Assembly (NCBI GenBank): GCA_016714165.1
Contig: JADJNU010000002.1
Coordinates: 744,001 to 808,000 of the forward strand
From: Bdellovibrionales bacterium
GTDB taxonomy: Bacteria; Bdellovibrionota; Bdellovibrionia; Bdellovibrionales; UBA1609
Direction: 5' to 3'
Length of the DNA stretch: 64,000 nt
Numbering within the stretch: the first letter of the stretch is position 1; each line of letters opens with the position of its first letter. Shown one piece after another: positions 18,839 through 27,756 of the stretch. The notes beneath the pieces were generated by a model. It was not told the origin of the DNA, ran no database searches, and saw nothing but the letters and a program-made list of their open reading frames with translations. The position numbers and the translations under genes are program-made.

Positions 18839-19472
18839 ATGGGCGGACATTTTTAAAGCAACGATCAGATATTCACCTCGCTCGAAAAATATGGCATTTT
18901 CTTGGGGTTGTTTTGATCCTTGTGATTTATCACAATGTGAGCCGCTCAATGGCACTTCAACTCATCACTTTTTTCACATGTTTATTTGTTGTTTTTGATA
19001 TCATGCGCAGTTATTTCCCAGACGTAAATAATTTTTTGGTTTCAATTTTTTATGCATTCATGAGGGAACATGAACGCAATTCCTTAGCGGGAACGACCTA
19101 TTTACTGAGTGGAACCTTTCTGATTATGTTTTTGTTTCCAAAGCCCATCGTCACCCTTGCCCTCATGTTTTTGGCCATAGCTGATCCACTCGCAGGTTAT
19201 GTGGGGGTCCTTTACGGCAAAGACAAAATAATGGGAGAAAAAAGTCTCCAAGGTTTTGTCACTGCGTTTATTTGTTGCTCCCTCATCGCGGGTTTCTTTT
19301 TTTCGCGCACAAGATCATGATTGACCGAATTCTCATTGTGAGTATTCTCTCGGGTCTCATTGGGGCCTTTGCTGAACTCATTCCTGTATTCAGACTGGAT
19401 GATAATTTCACCTTTCCGGTGGTTAGCTCGATCGGATTGTGGCTGCTGTTTTATTTATTCGGAGGATTTTAA
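18839..19472 (+). pseudogene. Dolichol kinase / CTP-dependent kinase-like membrane protein, frameshifted twice
   Basis: Family features are clear when frames are joined: an N-terminal RKIWHFLG helix start, the core ADPLAGYVGVLYGK with a GEKSLQG loop, and the C-terminal AELIPVFRLDDNFTFPVVSS. These match SEC59/dolichol-kinase-like proteins that phosphorylate isoprenoid alcohols or phosphatidate precursors. As given, the gene needs two single-base corrections. A T added to the T5 run at 18850-18854 joins the ATG at 18839 to the main frame. A T added to the T7 run at 19297-19303 joins the main frame to the C-terminal frame ending at 19470-19472. Both are homopolymers. It sits immediately upstream of pssA, which fits membrane-lipid metabolism. 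Confidence 0.6.
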
Positions 19473-19477
19473 ACAAA

Positions 19478-20365
19478 ATGCTTTCTGTCGACAGGGAAAC
19501 AACAATTATGAATCAACCACAGCGTCCTTTTAATCGTTTGAATCAAGGGACAAAGCGTCTTCGTCGGCGACTTACAATGCACATCTATGTGCTACCAAAT
19601 CTTCTGACGACCATGAATATGTTTTTTGGCTTTTACGGCATCGTTCATGCTATCAAGGGAAATTTCGCTCACGCAGCATATGCTATTGTCGCTGCTGCAG
19701 TTTTCGATCTTCTTGATGGAAGAGTCGCTCGACTCACGCATTCGACTAGCAAATTCGGGGCCGAATATGACTCCCTTTGCGATCTTGTCAGTTTTGGAAT
19801 TGCTCCCGCTATTCTTCTGTTTTTATGGTCCCTTCAGCCCTTTGGACGGGTTGGATGGCTAGCCAGCTTTTTCTTCGTCGCCTGTGGAGCTCTGAGATTG
19901 GCTCGATTCAATGTTCAACAAAATATCATTGAGAAATCCTATTTTCAGGGTCTTCCAATACCGATGGCCGCCGGAATCGTTGCCAGCTCCGTTATGGCCC
20001 TTCAGGACCTTGAGATCCTCGCCTACCGTAATCATTGGATTTTAGCTATGACTTTCCTGCTCGGATTCGTGATGGTCTCTACCTTTAGGTACCGAAGTTT
20101 TAAAGACATCGAATTGAAGCGAAGGTTGCCTTTTGCTTACTTGGTTCTCGGAGTGTTTATTCTTGCGCTCATCGCAATAAGGCCTGAAGTGATGTTGTTT
20201 GTCTTGTTTTTGACTTACGCCATACTCGGCGCCGTTTTCGGGGTATTGCGGCTTGGTCGGCCCCTCAAAAAAACAGAAGCCTCTTTTGAAGGTGACGAAG
20301 AGAGCGAGAGTGCACATGCTGTTCATGAAGATGACCTTCACGAAGAAATTGAGGAGGGCACATGA
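19478..20365 (+). CDS. pssA: CDP-diacylglycerol-serine O-phosphatidyltransferase
   Basis: 295 aa from the ATG at 19478; GGAGG lies 12 bases upstream, and an ATG at 19508 is an alternative. The CDP-alcohol phosphatidyltransferase signature is intact: DGRVARLTHSTSKFGAEYD followed by SLCD (DGxxAR...G...D...D). Six to eight membrane helices follow. It makes phosphatidylserine, the precursor of phosphatidylethanolamine, at the inner membrane. The C-terminus is acidic. The end overlaps the asd start by 4 bases (ATGA), so pssA and asd are co-translated. Confidence 0.93.
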   Translation: MLSVDRETTIMNQPQRPFNRLNQGTKRLRRRLTMHIYVLPNLLTTMNMFFGFYGIVHAIKGNFAHAAYAIVAAAVFDLLDGRVARLTHSTSKFGAEYDSLCDLVSFGIAPAILLFLWSLQPFGRVGWLASFFFVACGALRLARFNVQQNIIEKSYFQGLPIPMAAGIVASSVMALQDLEILAYRNHWILAMTFLLGFVMVSTFRYRSFKDIELKRRLPFAYLVLGVFILALIAIRPEVMLFVLFLTYAILGAVFGVLRLGRPLKKTEASFEGDEESESAHAVHEDDLHEEIEEGT

Positions 20366-21390
20366 GTTTAAACGTAGGAGTCATTGGTGCAACTGGGATG
20401 GTTGGGGAGGAATTTCTTCGACTGATTGAACAGCGCCGCTTTCCTGTTAAGAATCTCAAGCTCTTCGCAAGCAAGGAAAGCAAGGGGAGGCAAGTCGGGT
20501 GTCTCGGTAAAAATTGGACAATTGAAACTTTGGAGAACGGTTGCTTTGAAGGTTTGGATTTGGCCTTCTTTTCGTCTGGGGATGAAATTAGCAAGGAGTG
20601 GGGGCCGCGGGCCGTATCTGAAGGAGCCTTTGCCATTGATAATTCGGCGGCCTTTCGGATGGACCCAAATGTTCATCTGATCGTTCCCGAAATCAATGGA
20701 GATCTGCTTTCCTCCTCCAGCTCACCCACCCTGATTGCCAACCCGAACTGCTCAACGATTCAACTGGTCATGGCCCTTGCGCCCCTGCAGAAGGACTTTG
20801 GAATCTCTCAAATCAAAGTGGCCACCTACCAGTCTGTCAGTGGAGCAGGAAAGGCGGCGCGCGATGAGCTCCTCGCACAGCTCAAGTCAGAATTGAGTTC
20901 TGATTCAAACACTGAAATAAGCACTCCCCATATCCCTCAGGTTTTTGCACATCCTATTGCGTTTAACTGCCTACCTCACATCGGTGGCTTCGATAACACC
21001 GGGTTTTCGAGTGAGGAGCTAAAAATTATCAAAGAGACAAAAAAAATATTAAGAGACCCTCGGCTCAGCGTCAGTGCTTTTACAGTGAGGGTTCCCACTC
21101 TCAACGGACATTCTGAGGTAGCTTGGGTTAAGCTGAACAAAAGTGTCGAGAGGGACGACCTTTTAAGATCCTGGTCCCATCTTTCCGCAGTTGAAATTCT
21201 CGATAATCCCCAGGAGGCTGTGTATCCTACGACTCGGCAGGCTTCGGGTCATGACCCCGTTTATATTGGACGAATTCACCGTGATTTCGACGATCCACTG
21301 ACTTGGGTGATGTGGATTGTGGCCGATAATCTTCGCGTGGGCGCTGCCCTTAATGGTATCCGAATCGCCGAGAAAATTTTTAGACTCTGA
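20362..21390 (+). CDS. asd: Aspartate-semialdehyde dehydrogenase
   Basis: 342 aa. It reduces aspartyl phosphate to aspartate semialdehyde with NADPH, feeding lysine, diaminopimelate, threonine and methionine synthesis. Visible: GATGMVGEE (nucleotide fold), the catalytic Cys in NPNCSTIQ (about residue 129), YQSVSGAGKAA (phosphate and substrate contacts), NGHSEVAW with the active-site His, and a C-terminal DNLRVGAALN. Length is normal. The ATG is in ATGA with the pssA stop. Confidence 0.96.
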   Translation: MSLNVGVIGATGMVGEEFLRLIEQRRFPVKNLKLFASKESKGRQVGCLGKNWTIETLENGCFEGLDLAFFSSGDEISKEWGPRAVSEGAFAIDNSAAFRMDPNVHLIVPEINGDLLSSSSSPTLIANPNCSTIQLVMALAPLQKDFGISQIKVATYQSVSGAGKAARDELLAQLKSELSSDSNTEISTPHIPQVFAHPIAFNCLPHIGGFDNTGFSSEELKIIKETKKILRDPRLSVSAFTVRVPTLNGHSEVAWVKLNKSVERDDLLRSWSHLSAVEILDNPQEAVYPTTRQASGHDPVYIGRIHRDFDDPLTWVMWIVADNLRVGAALNGIRIAEKIFRL

Positions 21391-21502
21391 TTGCGCGCTT
21401 CGCACTCGGTTCCTGAGTTGAGGGTAAATACTAGATGATCGTCGGCCCCTGTTCGATTCATGATTTTTGACAAGTGGCACAAAGCATGATCGAATGGTCT
21501 CA

Positions 21503-22942
21503 ATGAGAATTGAGCCTGTTTCCAACAGTTTAAGTTTAATGGGATGGCTTTCGGCGGGGAGCCTTTATTGGTTCCTTTCTCCTTGTGCCTTCGCGGCGAT
21601 CACCGTTCACTCAATTTCGGGAGTTTCAAATTGGGTGAAAGAGGGTGGTTCCATTATTGTTTATGGTGGCTTCGCGGGCAGTGAATCGACCGGCTGCACT
21701 GCAAACTCGGATGGCACCTGTAACAACTGTATCTTAGGAACAGGTCTTCTTGCGTGCAATGAAAAGCGAGCAATGCTGAATTCTAACGTTGAGATCTCGA
21801 TATCTTCCAGTTCTGCTTCGAAATCTGGTCCAATAATTCTTACCTCGGGTGACGGTATCACCAAAATTGGATCAAGTGGCACAACGGTCGGTAAAGATGA
21901 GACCGGTGTGGTTAATATCCCATGGACAACCATCTGTGCTAGCGCTTTTAGTGCCTATGCTGCAAGTGCATGCGTGAACTCAACCAGCGCATCCAATGCG
22001 AGCCCCCCCTCTCAAACTTTAAAAATTGGAGTGGACGAAGATAACAACGGTCAACTCGGTAGCGGCGAGGGTGACAGTATCGTTTTCAAAGTCCACATGC
22101 CCCTCAACGCAGATACCATTGAACACTGCAGCGATACGGGGGCCACTTTTACTGATGGAGTATGTGCATTTACTGCTTTCCCAGGAGACGAGAAGGTATT
22201 CATCGAGGATCTAGAGCCTACCGACACTTTTCCGAGTGCTGGAAATATTCTGTTTTCAAAAGCCCGTTTTTATTACTCGACCGTAGGCTTTGCCTACGGA
22301 GCCACGGGCCCCAACCCAGGATCTAATTTTGGCTCTTTTGATATCGATATCGAAACCGAGAACGACGAATATTTTCTTGGAAATAATTCTATCAGTGGCT
22401 TAACAAATGGAGAATATTATTTCTTTCGAATCGGGATGCTGGATCAAGCGAACAATATCTCATTTATCACATCAGACACGGCCATTGCGCACGCTTGTGG
22501 AAATACAGCAACCGCACTTGGCCCCAACCCTACAGATGATGCGGCATGCCCCTTTATAGCCCGCCCCGATGAAGTCGTTGGCCTTCTGACTGAAGACGTA
22601 AATTGCTTTGTCGCCACTGCGGCCTATGGCTCCGCCCTTGACAGGCATCTCGACACGTTTCGTAAATTTCGTCAGAAGTTTCTTCTGCCCTACAAGCTTG
22701 GCAAAGACTTTGTAAGAGCCTACTATCGACTGGGACCATTTGCTGCTCGATGGATAGACAAACACCCATTTTGGCGACCGTTCGTTCGAACTATCCTTTG
22801 GCCTGTTTGGGGTTTTGCGTGGCTATCTATTAGATACGGGCTCTCTTCTGCTTTGACTTTTTTGTTGGTTCTTTTTTTTGCTAGTCTCACCCTGATCTTT
22901 TACAATTCCAGACGGAGAAATAAAAATGAACGACTGGCTTAG
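21503..22942 (+). CDS. CFI-box-CTERM surface protein
   Basis: About 479 aa from the ATG at 21503 (21494 is also possible; neither has a clear ribosome site). The signal peptide region is SLYWFLSPCAFA. The large middle region is Ser/Gly/Asn/Asp-rich and Cys-containing, with beta-like segments. The C-terminus carries the CFI-box motif CFVATAAYGS with RKFRQKFLLP and VRAYYRLGP, followed by hydrophobic segments and a basic end (SRRRNKNERLA). This tail is described in delta-proteobacterial surface proteins as a probable processing or anchoring signal, with no defined enzyme. The end overlaps the next gene by 17 bases, so the two are likely co-expressed. Confidence 0.7.
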   Translation: MRIEPVSNSLSLMGWLSAGSLYWFLSPCAFAAITVHSISGVSNWVKEGGSIIVYGGFAGSESTGCTANSDGTCNNCILGTGLLACNEKRAMLNSNVEISISSSSASKSGPIILTSGDGITKIGSSGTTVGKDETGVVNIPWTTICASAFSAYAASACVNSTSASNASPPSQTLKIGVDEDNNGQLGSGEGDSIVFKVHMPLNADTIEHCSDTGATFTDGVCAFTAFPGDEKVFIEDLEPTDTFPSAGNILFSKARFYYSTVGFAYGATGPNPGSNFGSFDIDIETENDEYFLGNNSISGLTNGEYYFFRIGMLDQANNISFITSDTAIAHACGNTATALGPNPTDDAACPFIARPDEVVGLLTEDVNCFVATAAYGSALDRHLDTFRKFRQKFLLPYKLGKDFVRAYYRLGPFAARWIDKHPFWRPFVRTILWPVWGFAWLSIRYGLSSALTFLLVLFFASLTLIFYNSRRRNKNERLA

Positions 22943-23783
22943 GCCCGTCTCGATCAATTTACTCCTTCTCCTTTCTGGATTTGAGATCCTTCACGCTCAT
23001 AGAGCCTCATCGGGATTGAGTCTTTATGATTTTTTTTGCAGCTCAGCAGAAGCCCAAGAAAAGCCTTTAGTGGATCCTAGTGCCACAACGGAGCAGGTGG
23101 TGCCCCATCCTCTGGCAGACAAGGGCTTGGTCCGTATCACAAGCGATAAAACCTATCTGTACCAAATACCCAAATCAGATCAGAAACACTCCTCTTCTGT
23201 TCGGTTCGGAATGTTTGACCCCGCAGAGCTTTCCAATACTGAGACGGGAGTCACTTTTCAAACCCTTTATGAAGACAGCGAGATGCCCTTAGTCATGTAC
23301 GATTATGAATGGCAACTCTGGCAGGGACGGCTGGGTAAATTAGGCTGGAAACTAGGAACGGGCATTTATGCTGCTCATGGCAACGGAGCCTTTAAAAGCC
23401 CCGAAAACGCAGGCATCAGACCGCGCGAGTCGTTTACTTTTTTGGCTCTTCCCAATAATGTCGCTGCGATTTACCGCATGCAGATATGGGAAAAACAGCC
23501 GCTCGTTCCGTTTATTGAGGGAGGCGGAGATGCGATCACCTTTGCCGAAATTCGCGATGACAACAAAGGACCAAAATTTGGCCTTGCAACGGCCGCTCAT
23601 GCTGCCGGAGGGATTGCCTTCAATCTTGGTTTGCTTGACAAGGATGCATTGATCACCCTCGATCGAGAATTTGGCATTAATTCCGTTTGGGTGGCAATTG
23701 AATACCGGGCACTGGTCGCCTTGGGAAAGAAATTTGATTTCTCGGCTAATTTTTTGAATGGTGGCATTTATGTCGAATTTTAA
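22926..23783 (+). CDS. Outer-membrane beta-barrel-like protein
   Basis: 285 aa. A signal peptide (residues 1-24, NLLLLLSGFEILHA) is followed by a Pro/acidic linker and a region of alternating aromatic strands typical of outer-membrane barrels. It ends in KFDFSANFLNGGIYVEF, with a C-terminal Phe as expected for Omp85-type insertion. No family recognised. It overlaps the CFI-box gene by 17 bases, so it could serve the secretion or anchoring of that protein, but this is inferred from position only. Confidence 0.6.
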   Translation: MNDWLRPVSINLLLLLSGFEILHAHRASSGLSLYDFFCSSAEAQEKPLVDPSATTEQVVPHPLADKGLVRITSDKTYLYQIPKSDQKHSSSVRFGMFDPAELSNTETGVTFQTLYEDSEMPLVMYDYEWQLWQGRLGKLGWKLGTGIYAAHGNGAFKSPENAGIRPRESFTFLALPNNVAAIYRMQIWEKQPLVPFIEGGGDAITFAEIRDDNKGPKFGLATAAHAAGGIAFNLGLLDKDALITLDREFGINSVWVAIEYRALVALGKKFDFSANFLNGGIYVEF

Positions 23784-23794
23784 ATTTCAGCACT

Positions 23795-25300
23795 CTAGGC
23801 GACAAGGTTCTTGTTTTTGAGTTTAAACAGGGTGGATCTTCCTTTGCCAATCTGCTCAACATGCTCGGCATCAACAGCTTCTTTTAAGAGGCGATTCGCT
23901 GTTCTTTGCGAAATTTGCAGCTCGGCGGCGAGGTCTTTTGCAGAAAAGGATGCTCCAGCTCGCTTGGCTCTTTGAAGATACAAGACCAAATGCTCAATCT
24001 TATCAGGGCGAACTGTCGATTTCGAAGAAGCCCTCAACCGCATTGAGATCCCTTCTCCCAGCCGAAGTCGGTAATATCCATGGGCCTGATCAATCACCAT
24101 CGATAGGTCCTTCTCAATAAACCAAGCGCGAGCACGCTGCACAACCTTGTAAACCTTTTCAGGTGAAGTGACCGGATTAAAATACTCGTCTGGGAATAGG
24201 GCCCCAAACAAAGATCCCATTTTTTTTGGAGAATACAAATCGGCGGCAAGTACGGAGATCAAAGCATGACTCAGCTGACCTGGGGTTAAATGTCCTGTAT
24301 CTCCCTCCCCACTCCAGTCACCCAAATCGACGACTTTTCTTATCGGGTCATTCTTCCTACCGCCAACCCAATCAAAATATTCCTGTAATTTGCCCGGATG
24401 AGAAAACTCTCGAAGCAACAAATCCCTGAAATGTCGAAAAGGTGTGCCATGATAAAGTCTATTGAGTAAGTGATCATCCTGACTATCAACCGCAATATGT
24501 CGATCACAGTCTCTCACTGTTTCCCATAACTTCATTTTTCGAGCTTGAAGCTGAACTTCCTTTATCTCGTCATACGAATTTTTTTGAGAAGTTTTGAGTC
24601 CCAAAACCGCCTTCCATTTAAGAGCAAATAGCAAACTATCATGGTGAGAATCTGCCAATAACTTTATGCTTTGGTCCAAATTCCTTGCGGCTGCTGACCA
24701 ATCTCTCATTTGAATATCAAGCTGTGCTCTCAATTCATAGATATTTCCAAGAAGCAAATGTCTCTGTTCAGTCCGTGCGCGAAGTTCTAAGTGATCAAGT
24801 AGACCTCGAGCCTCTTCCCACTCCGAAGTTTGAACCAGTGCTGCAGCCAAATTAACCTGCCCCACCAATTGGGCATACAACTCCAAAGGACATTTTAGGT
24901 AACTCCTCAGGCGAGCTCCAGCACCAATTGAATTCCACTCGCGAAAATCTAGAAACGCCAAGTAGAGCAGGGTCTGTGGGGCCTCTCTGGGGTTCACTGC
25001 TAACAGAAGATTTTTTGCTTCTTCTAGTGATCCCAGTTCCATCAAAGCATTTGAGTATTCACAAATTTCTTCGGCTGACGGAAAGACATCTTTGTTCTCA
25101 CTGCGAACAATCGGATACAGAAGTTGCATCCCCCAATTTTCTAACCGCACTCGACGAGCTACGTTTGCAACTCTATACAATTCCCGCCTTGGTATTTCCG
25201 CTCGATTGACTTTCATGATTTCAAGGCGAACCTGTCCACCCCTTCCCTCCCTGATCAGCTCATCCCATGTATCAATTTGATATTTCCACTTATCTTTCAC
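23795..25300 (-). CDS. TPR-rich protein with C-terminal winged-helix domain
   Basis: 501 aa, GTG start. Residues about 60-290 form TPR-like helical repeats (EEAKNLLLAVN, EEARGLLDHLE, AARNLDQSIKLL). The last 60 residues look like a winged helix: a helix-turn-helix (SAKDLAAELQISQRTANRLLK) and a wing ending in GRSTLFKLKNK. This suggests a DNA-binding regulator with a large protein-interaction platform. The segment between (about 300-430) is helical and unassigned. It is divergent from the lipoprotein genes at 25371 and 26360, which could be its targets. No classical family recognised. Confidence 0.6.
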   Translation of the reverse strand: MKDKWKYQIDTWDELIREGRGGQVRLEIMKVNRAEIPRRELYRVANVARRVRLENWGMQLLYPIVRSENKDVFPSAEEICEYSNALMELGSLEEAKNLLLAVNPREAPQTLLYLAFLDFREWNSIGAGARLRSYLKCPLELYAQLVGQVNLAAALVQTSEWEEARGLLDHLELRARTEQRHLLLGNIYELRAQLDIQMRDWSAAARNLDQSIKLLADSHHDSLLFALKWKAVLGLKTSQKNSYDEIKEVQLQARKMKLWETVRDCDRHIAVDSQDDHLLNRLYHGTPFRHFRDLLLREFSHPGKLQEYFDWVGGRKNDPIRKVVDLGDWSGEGDTGHLTPGQLSHALISVLAADLYSPKKMGSLFGALFPDEYFNPVTSPEKVYKVVQRARAWFIEKDLSMVIDQAHGYYRLRLGEGISMRLRASSKSTVRPDKIEHLVLYLQRAKRAGASFSAKDLAAELQISQRTANRLLKEAVDAEHVEQIGKGRSTLFKLKNKNLVA

Positions 25301-25370
25301 GACAAAATTATCGGTTTTTTTATCGACCTGTTAAACTAATAATAGAGGAATCAAGATCGAGAGATATTTT

Positions 25371-26234
25371 GTGAATAGCAGCCACAGTAAATTGATTGTC
25401 AAATTCTTCGCAATGATATTTGGAATTCTTTTATTCTTGGTTCTTTTTCAAAACTGCGATTTGATCGAACTTCTCAAGAAAAACGGAAACGGTGGTGGCT
25501 ACACTGGAATGAAAAATGACGACTACGCAGAAGCCAACATTGATGGATTGTACGGTCCCTTTGATCCGAGCCACAGTCCATTTGAATTGCCCTCATCGGA
25601 AAGAGACCGCAATCCAGTTCCCGAATCTCAATCTCGAACCTATTTTCGATTTTCTGAGGTTAAAACATGTCCCAATGCGAATAGAATCTCTGAACTCGCA
25701 GTGAGCAGCCTTATTTTTTCCGTTGGAGATATTCCGAAATTGAGTCATATCGACTGCGGAGCCCTCTCTGTTGGGCCACAAGGTCTCCTCAATCCTGTCA
25801 TTTCTTCCTACGACCCTTGGTACATAGCTCTTGGAGAAGAAATATTTCAGTACGTCAGCGATCCGTTAAGTCGTGAAGACTTTCCTTACACCCACGTGCT
25901 TTGTCGGCAGATTCAGAATATTGATTCAACTGGGACTGATTATGGAATTGATGTCGTTGTTCAGAAATTTCGAGGAAACTTTATAGGTCAGTTCATCAAG
26001 GGATCTCAAATTGCCGAAGGAAGAGGGATTCGAAAGATCACGGATCTCGGCTCTTTGGAACGTCATCAATCTACCACTGATCTTTCATTTCGGAGCGATA
26101 GTTTTGAGCTACGTATCAAAACCTTTGTGGGCCGCCCAAGCGGTTCAATGTCAGCGCAACTGCGCACCTTGTTCGACGATGCGGTTGTAGATTTGCCAGC
26201 AATGACCTGCTGGGTTCAAAACCAGCCCCTATAA
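25371..26234 (+). CDS. Lipoprotein of unknown function (FQNC lipobox)
   Basis: 287 aa from a GTG with GAGAGA upstream. The N-terminus is a typical Bdellovibrio-type lipoprotein signal (ILLFLVLFQNCDL), with the lipidated Cys in FQNC. A glycine/asparagine-rich spacer (KKNGNGGGY) leads into about 220 residues with scattered Cys and beta-rich predicted strands. Family not recognised. It is followed within 130 bases by a second lipoprotein gene on the same strand, so they may form one transcription unit. Confidence 0.6.
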   Translation: MNSSHSKLIVKFFAMIFGILLFLVLFQNCDLIELLKKNGNGGGYTGMKNDDYAEANIDGLYGPFDPSHSPFELPSSERDRNPVPESQSRTYFRFSEVKTCPNANRISELAVSSLIFSVGDIPKLSHIDCGALSVGPQGLLNPVISSYDPWYIALGEEIFQYVSDPLSREDFPYTHVLCRQIQNIDSTGTDYGIDVVVQKFRGNFIGQFIKGSQIAEGRGIRKITDLGSLERHQSTTDLSFRSDSFELRIKTFVGRPSGSMSAQLRTLFDDAVVDLPAMTCWVQNQPL

Positions 26235-26359
26235 AAATCGCGACAAAGACGTCCGTTGTGGTCCATGCCCCCTTTATCTATTCTTATATAGAGCCGCTCA
26301 AGTCCCGTATCCGATGGATGGCTCGACAATTCAACACTTATCGAAAAGGAAATGGGTCT

Positions 26360-27562
26360 ATGAAGAAGAAACAATTGCTTTGCCTCATTTTTTCTCTGCT
26401 ACTAGTTGGAACCTTAAGTTCGTGCAAAGTCATCTTTTCAACTTTGGACGATGATAACAATGGCAATGGCATCGGGGGCTGCGCAACAATCACTCCGGAT
26501 TCCGACAATAATTACGTATTTGACTTCGATGGATCAGGCCACTTGAAGCAATTCCCTCCCTCAGATTTCCAAATTCATGAGGACGCCCTTTTTTTTAAAT
26601 TTAGGGGAACGGCACAAAACCATAATTACAAATCATGCACCGGTGGGAATATGGAGCAAAGGTGTTTGCTCCTCGAACGAGCCCCAGCTCCTTACCAATT
26701 TCTCTCTACAACAGAGGACCATGAGGTCAGATTTGGCTTGTATCAGCTTTCAGATGGTGAGCAGCAGACCGTTGGAACTATTCAACTCAGCCGGAAGCTA
26801 GTCGAAAGCCAGACTTCTCGAAGAGCTCCCGTCCTCTGCGTTGAAAACATCCAATTTATTGATAACACTCTGGCAATAGACAGAGAGTCCGCAAAAGAGC
26901 CTTGGCCTTTCCCTAAAGATCCAAGCATAGACCAGAATTTTCCCACATATCTGCCGGACGAATTGCCTGCTCCGGGTATTCTAAGAGGCGAAATCAGAAT
27001 CACAACAAAGGACCACGGGATTATTACTCTTAAGGACGATAGCTCCCTTCCGCCCCCTCCAGCCAATTGCACAAAGGTCCCACTGCAAGCATCTGGCACT
27101 TACGATTTCCAATATATTTCAGTCGGCGATCTGATTCTTCGCTCGGCCAAAGACGTTGTCCAGGGAGCCTCCGAGAGTGATCAGATTGGATTCTACTTGG
27201 CCACTGGAAAGGCAATCGAAAATTGCACAGGTAGATGCCCTTTAGACCCCGTAAATCCGCGTTTTGAATTTGCCCGAACAATCAATGATGATCACTCGAT
27301 CAACCTTTCGATTGCTGGATTGAGAATAGATTCCGGAAATCATCAGAAGTTTGAAGTCCCCAGTTCTGGAACCATTCGCCTCTCCGCAAAAAGGATTCTT
27401 GATCCCAAAACCAGCAGACCAGTGGCTCCGCCTGATTCCCTCTGCATCGAGAAATTGAAAATGGATGTTTCCCTTTACCCCTTTGATTCAAGAGCAGTGG
27501 GTAGCTTGAAGGGTCCCGTGTCAGTGTATCTGCGAGATTTTGGGGTGATTGAGCTGGAGTAA
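26360..27562 (+). CDS. Lipoprotein with internal tandem duplication
   Basis: 400 aa from the ATG at 26360 (AAGGAAA upstream; the ATG-like start at 26258 has no support). The lipobox is TLSSC near residue 21. The mature part seems to be two related halves (about residues 35-225 and 228-400). Each contains GTI(Q/R)LS, then a CVENIQF or CIEKLKM segment, and each ends in a short acidic strand pair (GIITLKD and GVIELE). It looks beta-rich. Function unknown. A rho-independent terminator follows at 27650-27688. Confidence 0.6.
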   Translation: MKKKQLLCLIFSLLLVGTLSSCKVIFSTLDDDNNGNGIGGCATITPDSDNNYVFDFDGSGHLKQFPPSDFQIHEDALFFKFRGTAQNHNYKSCTGGNMEQRCLLLERAPAPYQFLSTTEDHEVRFGLYQLSDGEQQTVGTIQLSRKLVESQTSRRAPVLCVENIQFIDNTLAIDRESAKEPWPFPKDPSIDQNFPTYLPDELPAPGILRGEIRITTKDHGIITLKDDSSLPPPPANCTKVPLQASGTYDFQYISVGDLILRSAKDVVQGASESDQIGFYLATGKAIENCTGRCPLDPVNPRFEFARTINDDHSINLSIAGLRIDSGNHQKFEVPSSGTIRLSAKRILDPKTSRPVAPPDSLCIEKLKMDVSLYPFDSRAVGSLKGPVSVYLRDFGVIELE

Positions 27563-27649
27563 CGGGCACTTGAGAACTGGCTGCCTTGAGATTGGTTCGG
27601 TTTTTCTCTTATGATCTTCGATCGAGGTTCAATTCTCTCTCCCTTCTTT

Positions 27650-27688
27650 AAGGGCCGATTCGTTCTGAATTGGCCCTTCCTTTTTTTT
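27650..27688 (+). terminator. Rho-independent terminator after the lipoprotein genes
   Basis: Stem AAGGGCC at 27650-27656 pairs with GGCCCTT at 27672-27678, extended by ATTC/GAAT, and is followed by a run of eight T's. It lies 87 bases past the lipoprotein stop and upstream of truA, so truA has its own transcription start downstream. Confidence 0.8.
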
Positions 27689-27756
27689 AAAAAACATGGT
27701 GAAAGGAATCCGCTGGATTCCAAGCAAGGATCCAAATATTCCATGGAGTTAGAAGA

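Noticed and set aside
27615..27650. tRNA-like T-arm sequence (GGTTCAATT)
   Set aside because: The flanks do not form the required 5-base stem and there is no acceptor, D or anticodon arm.
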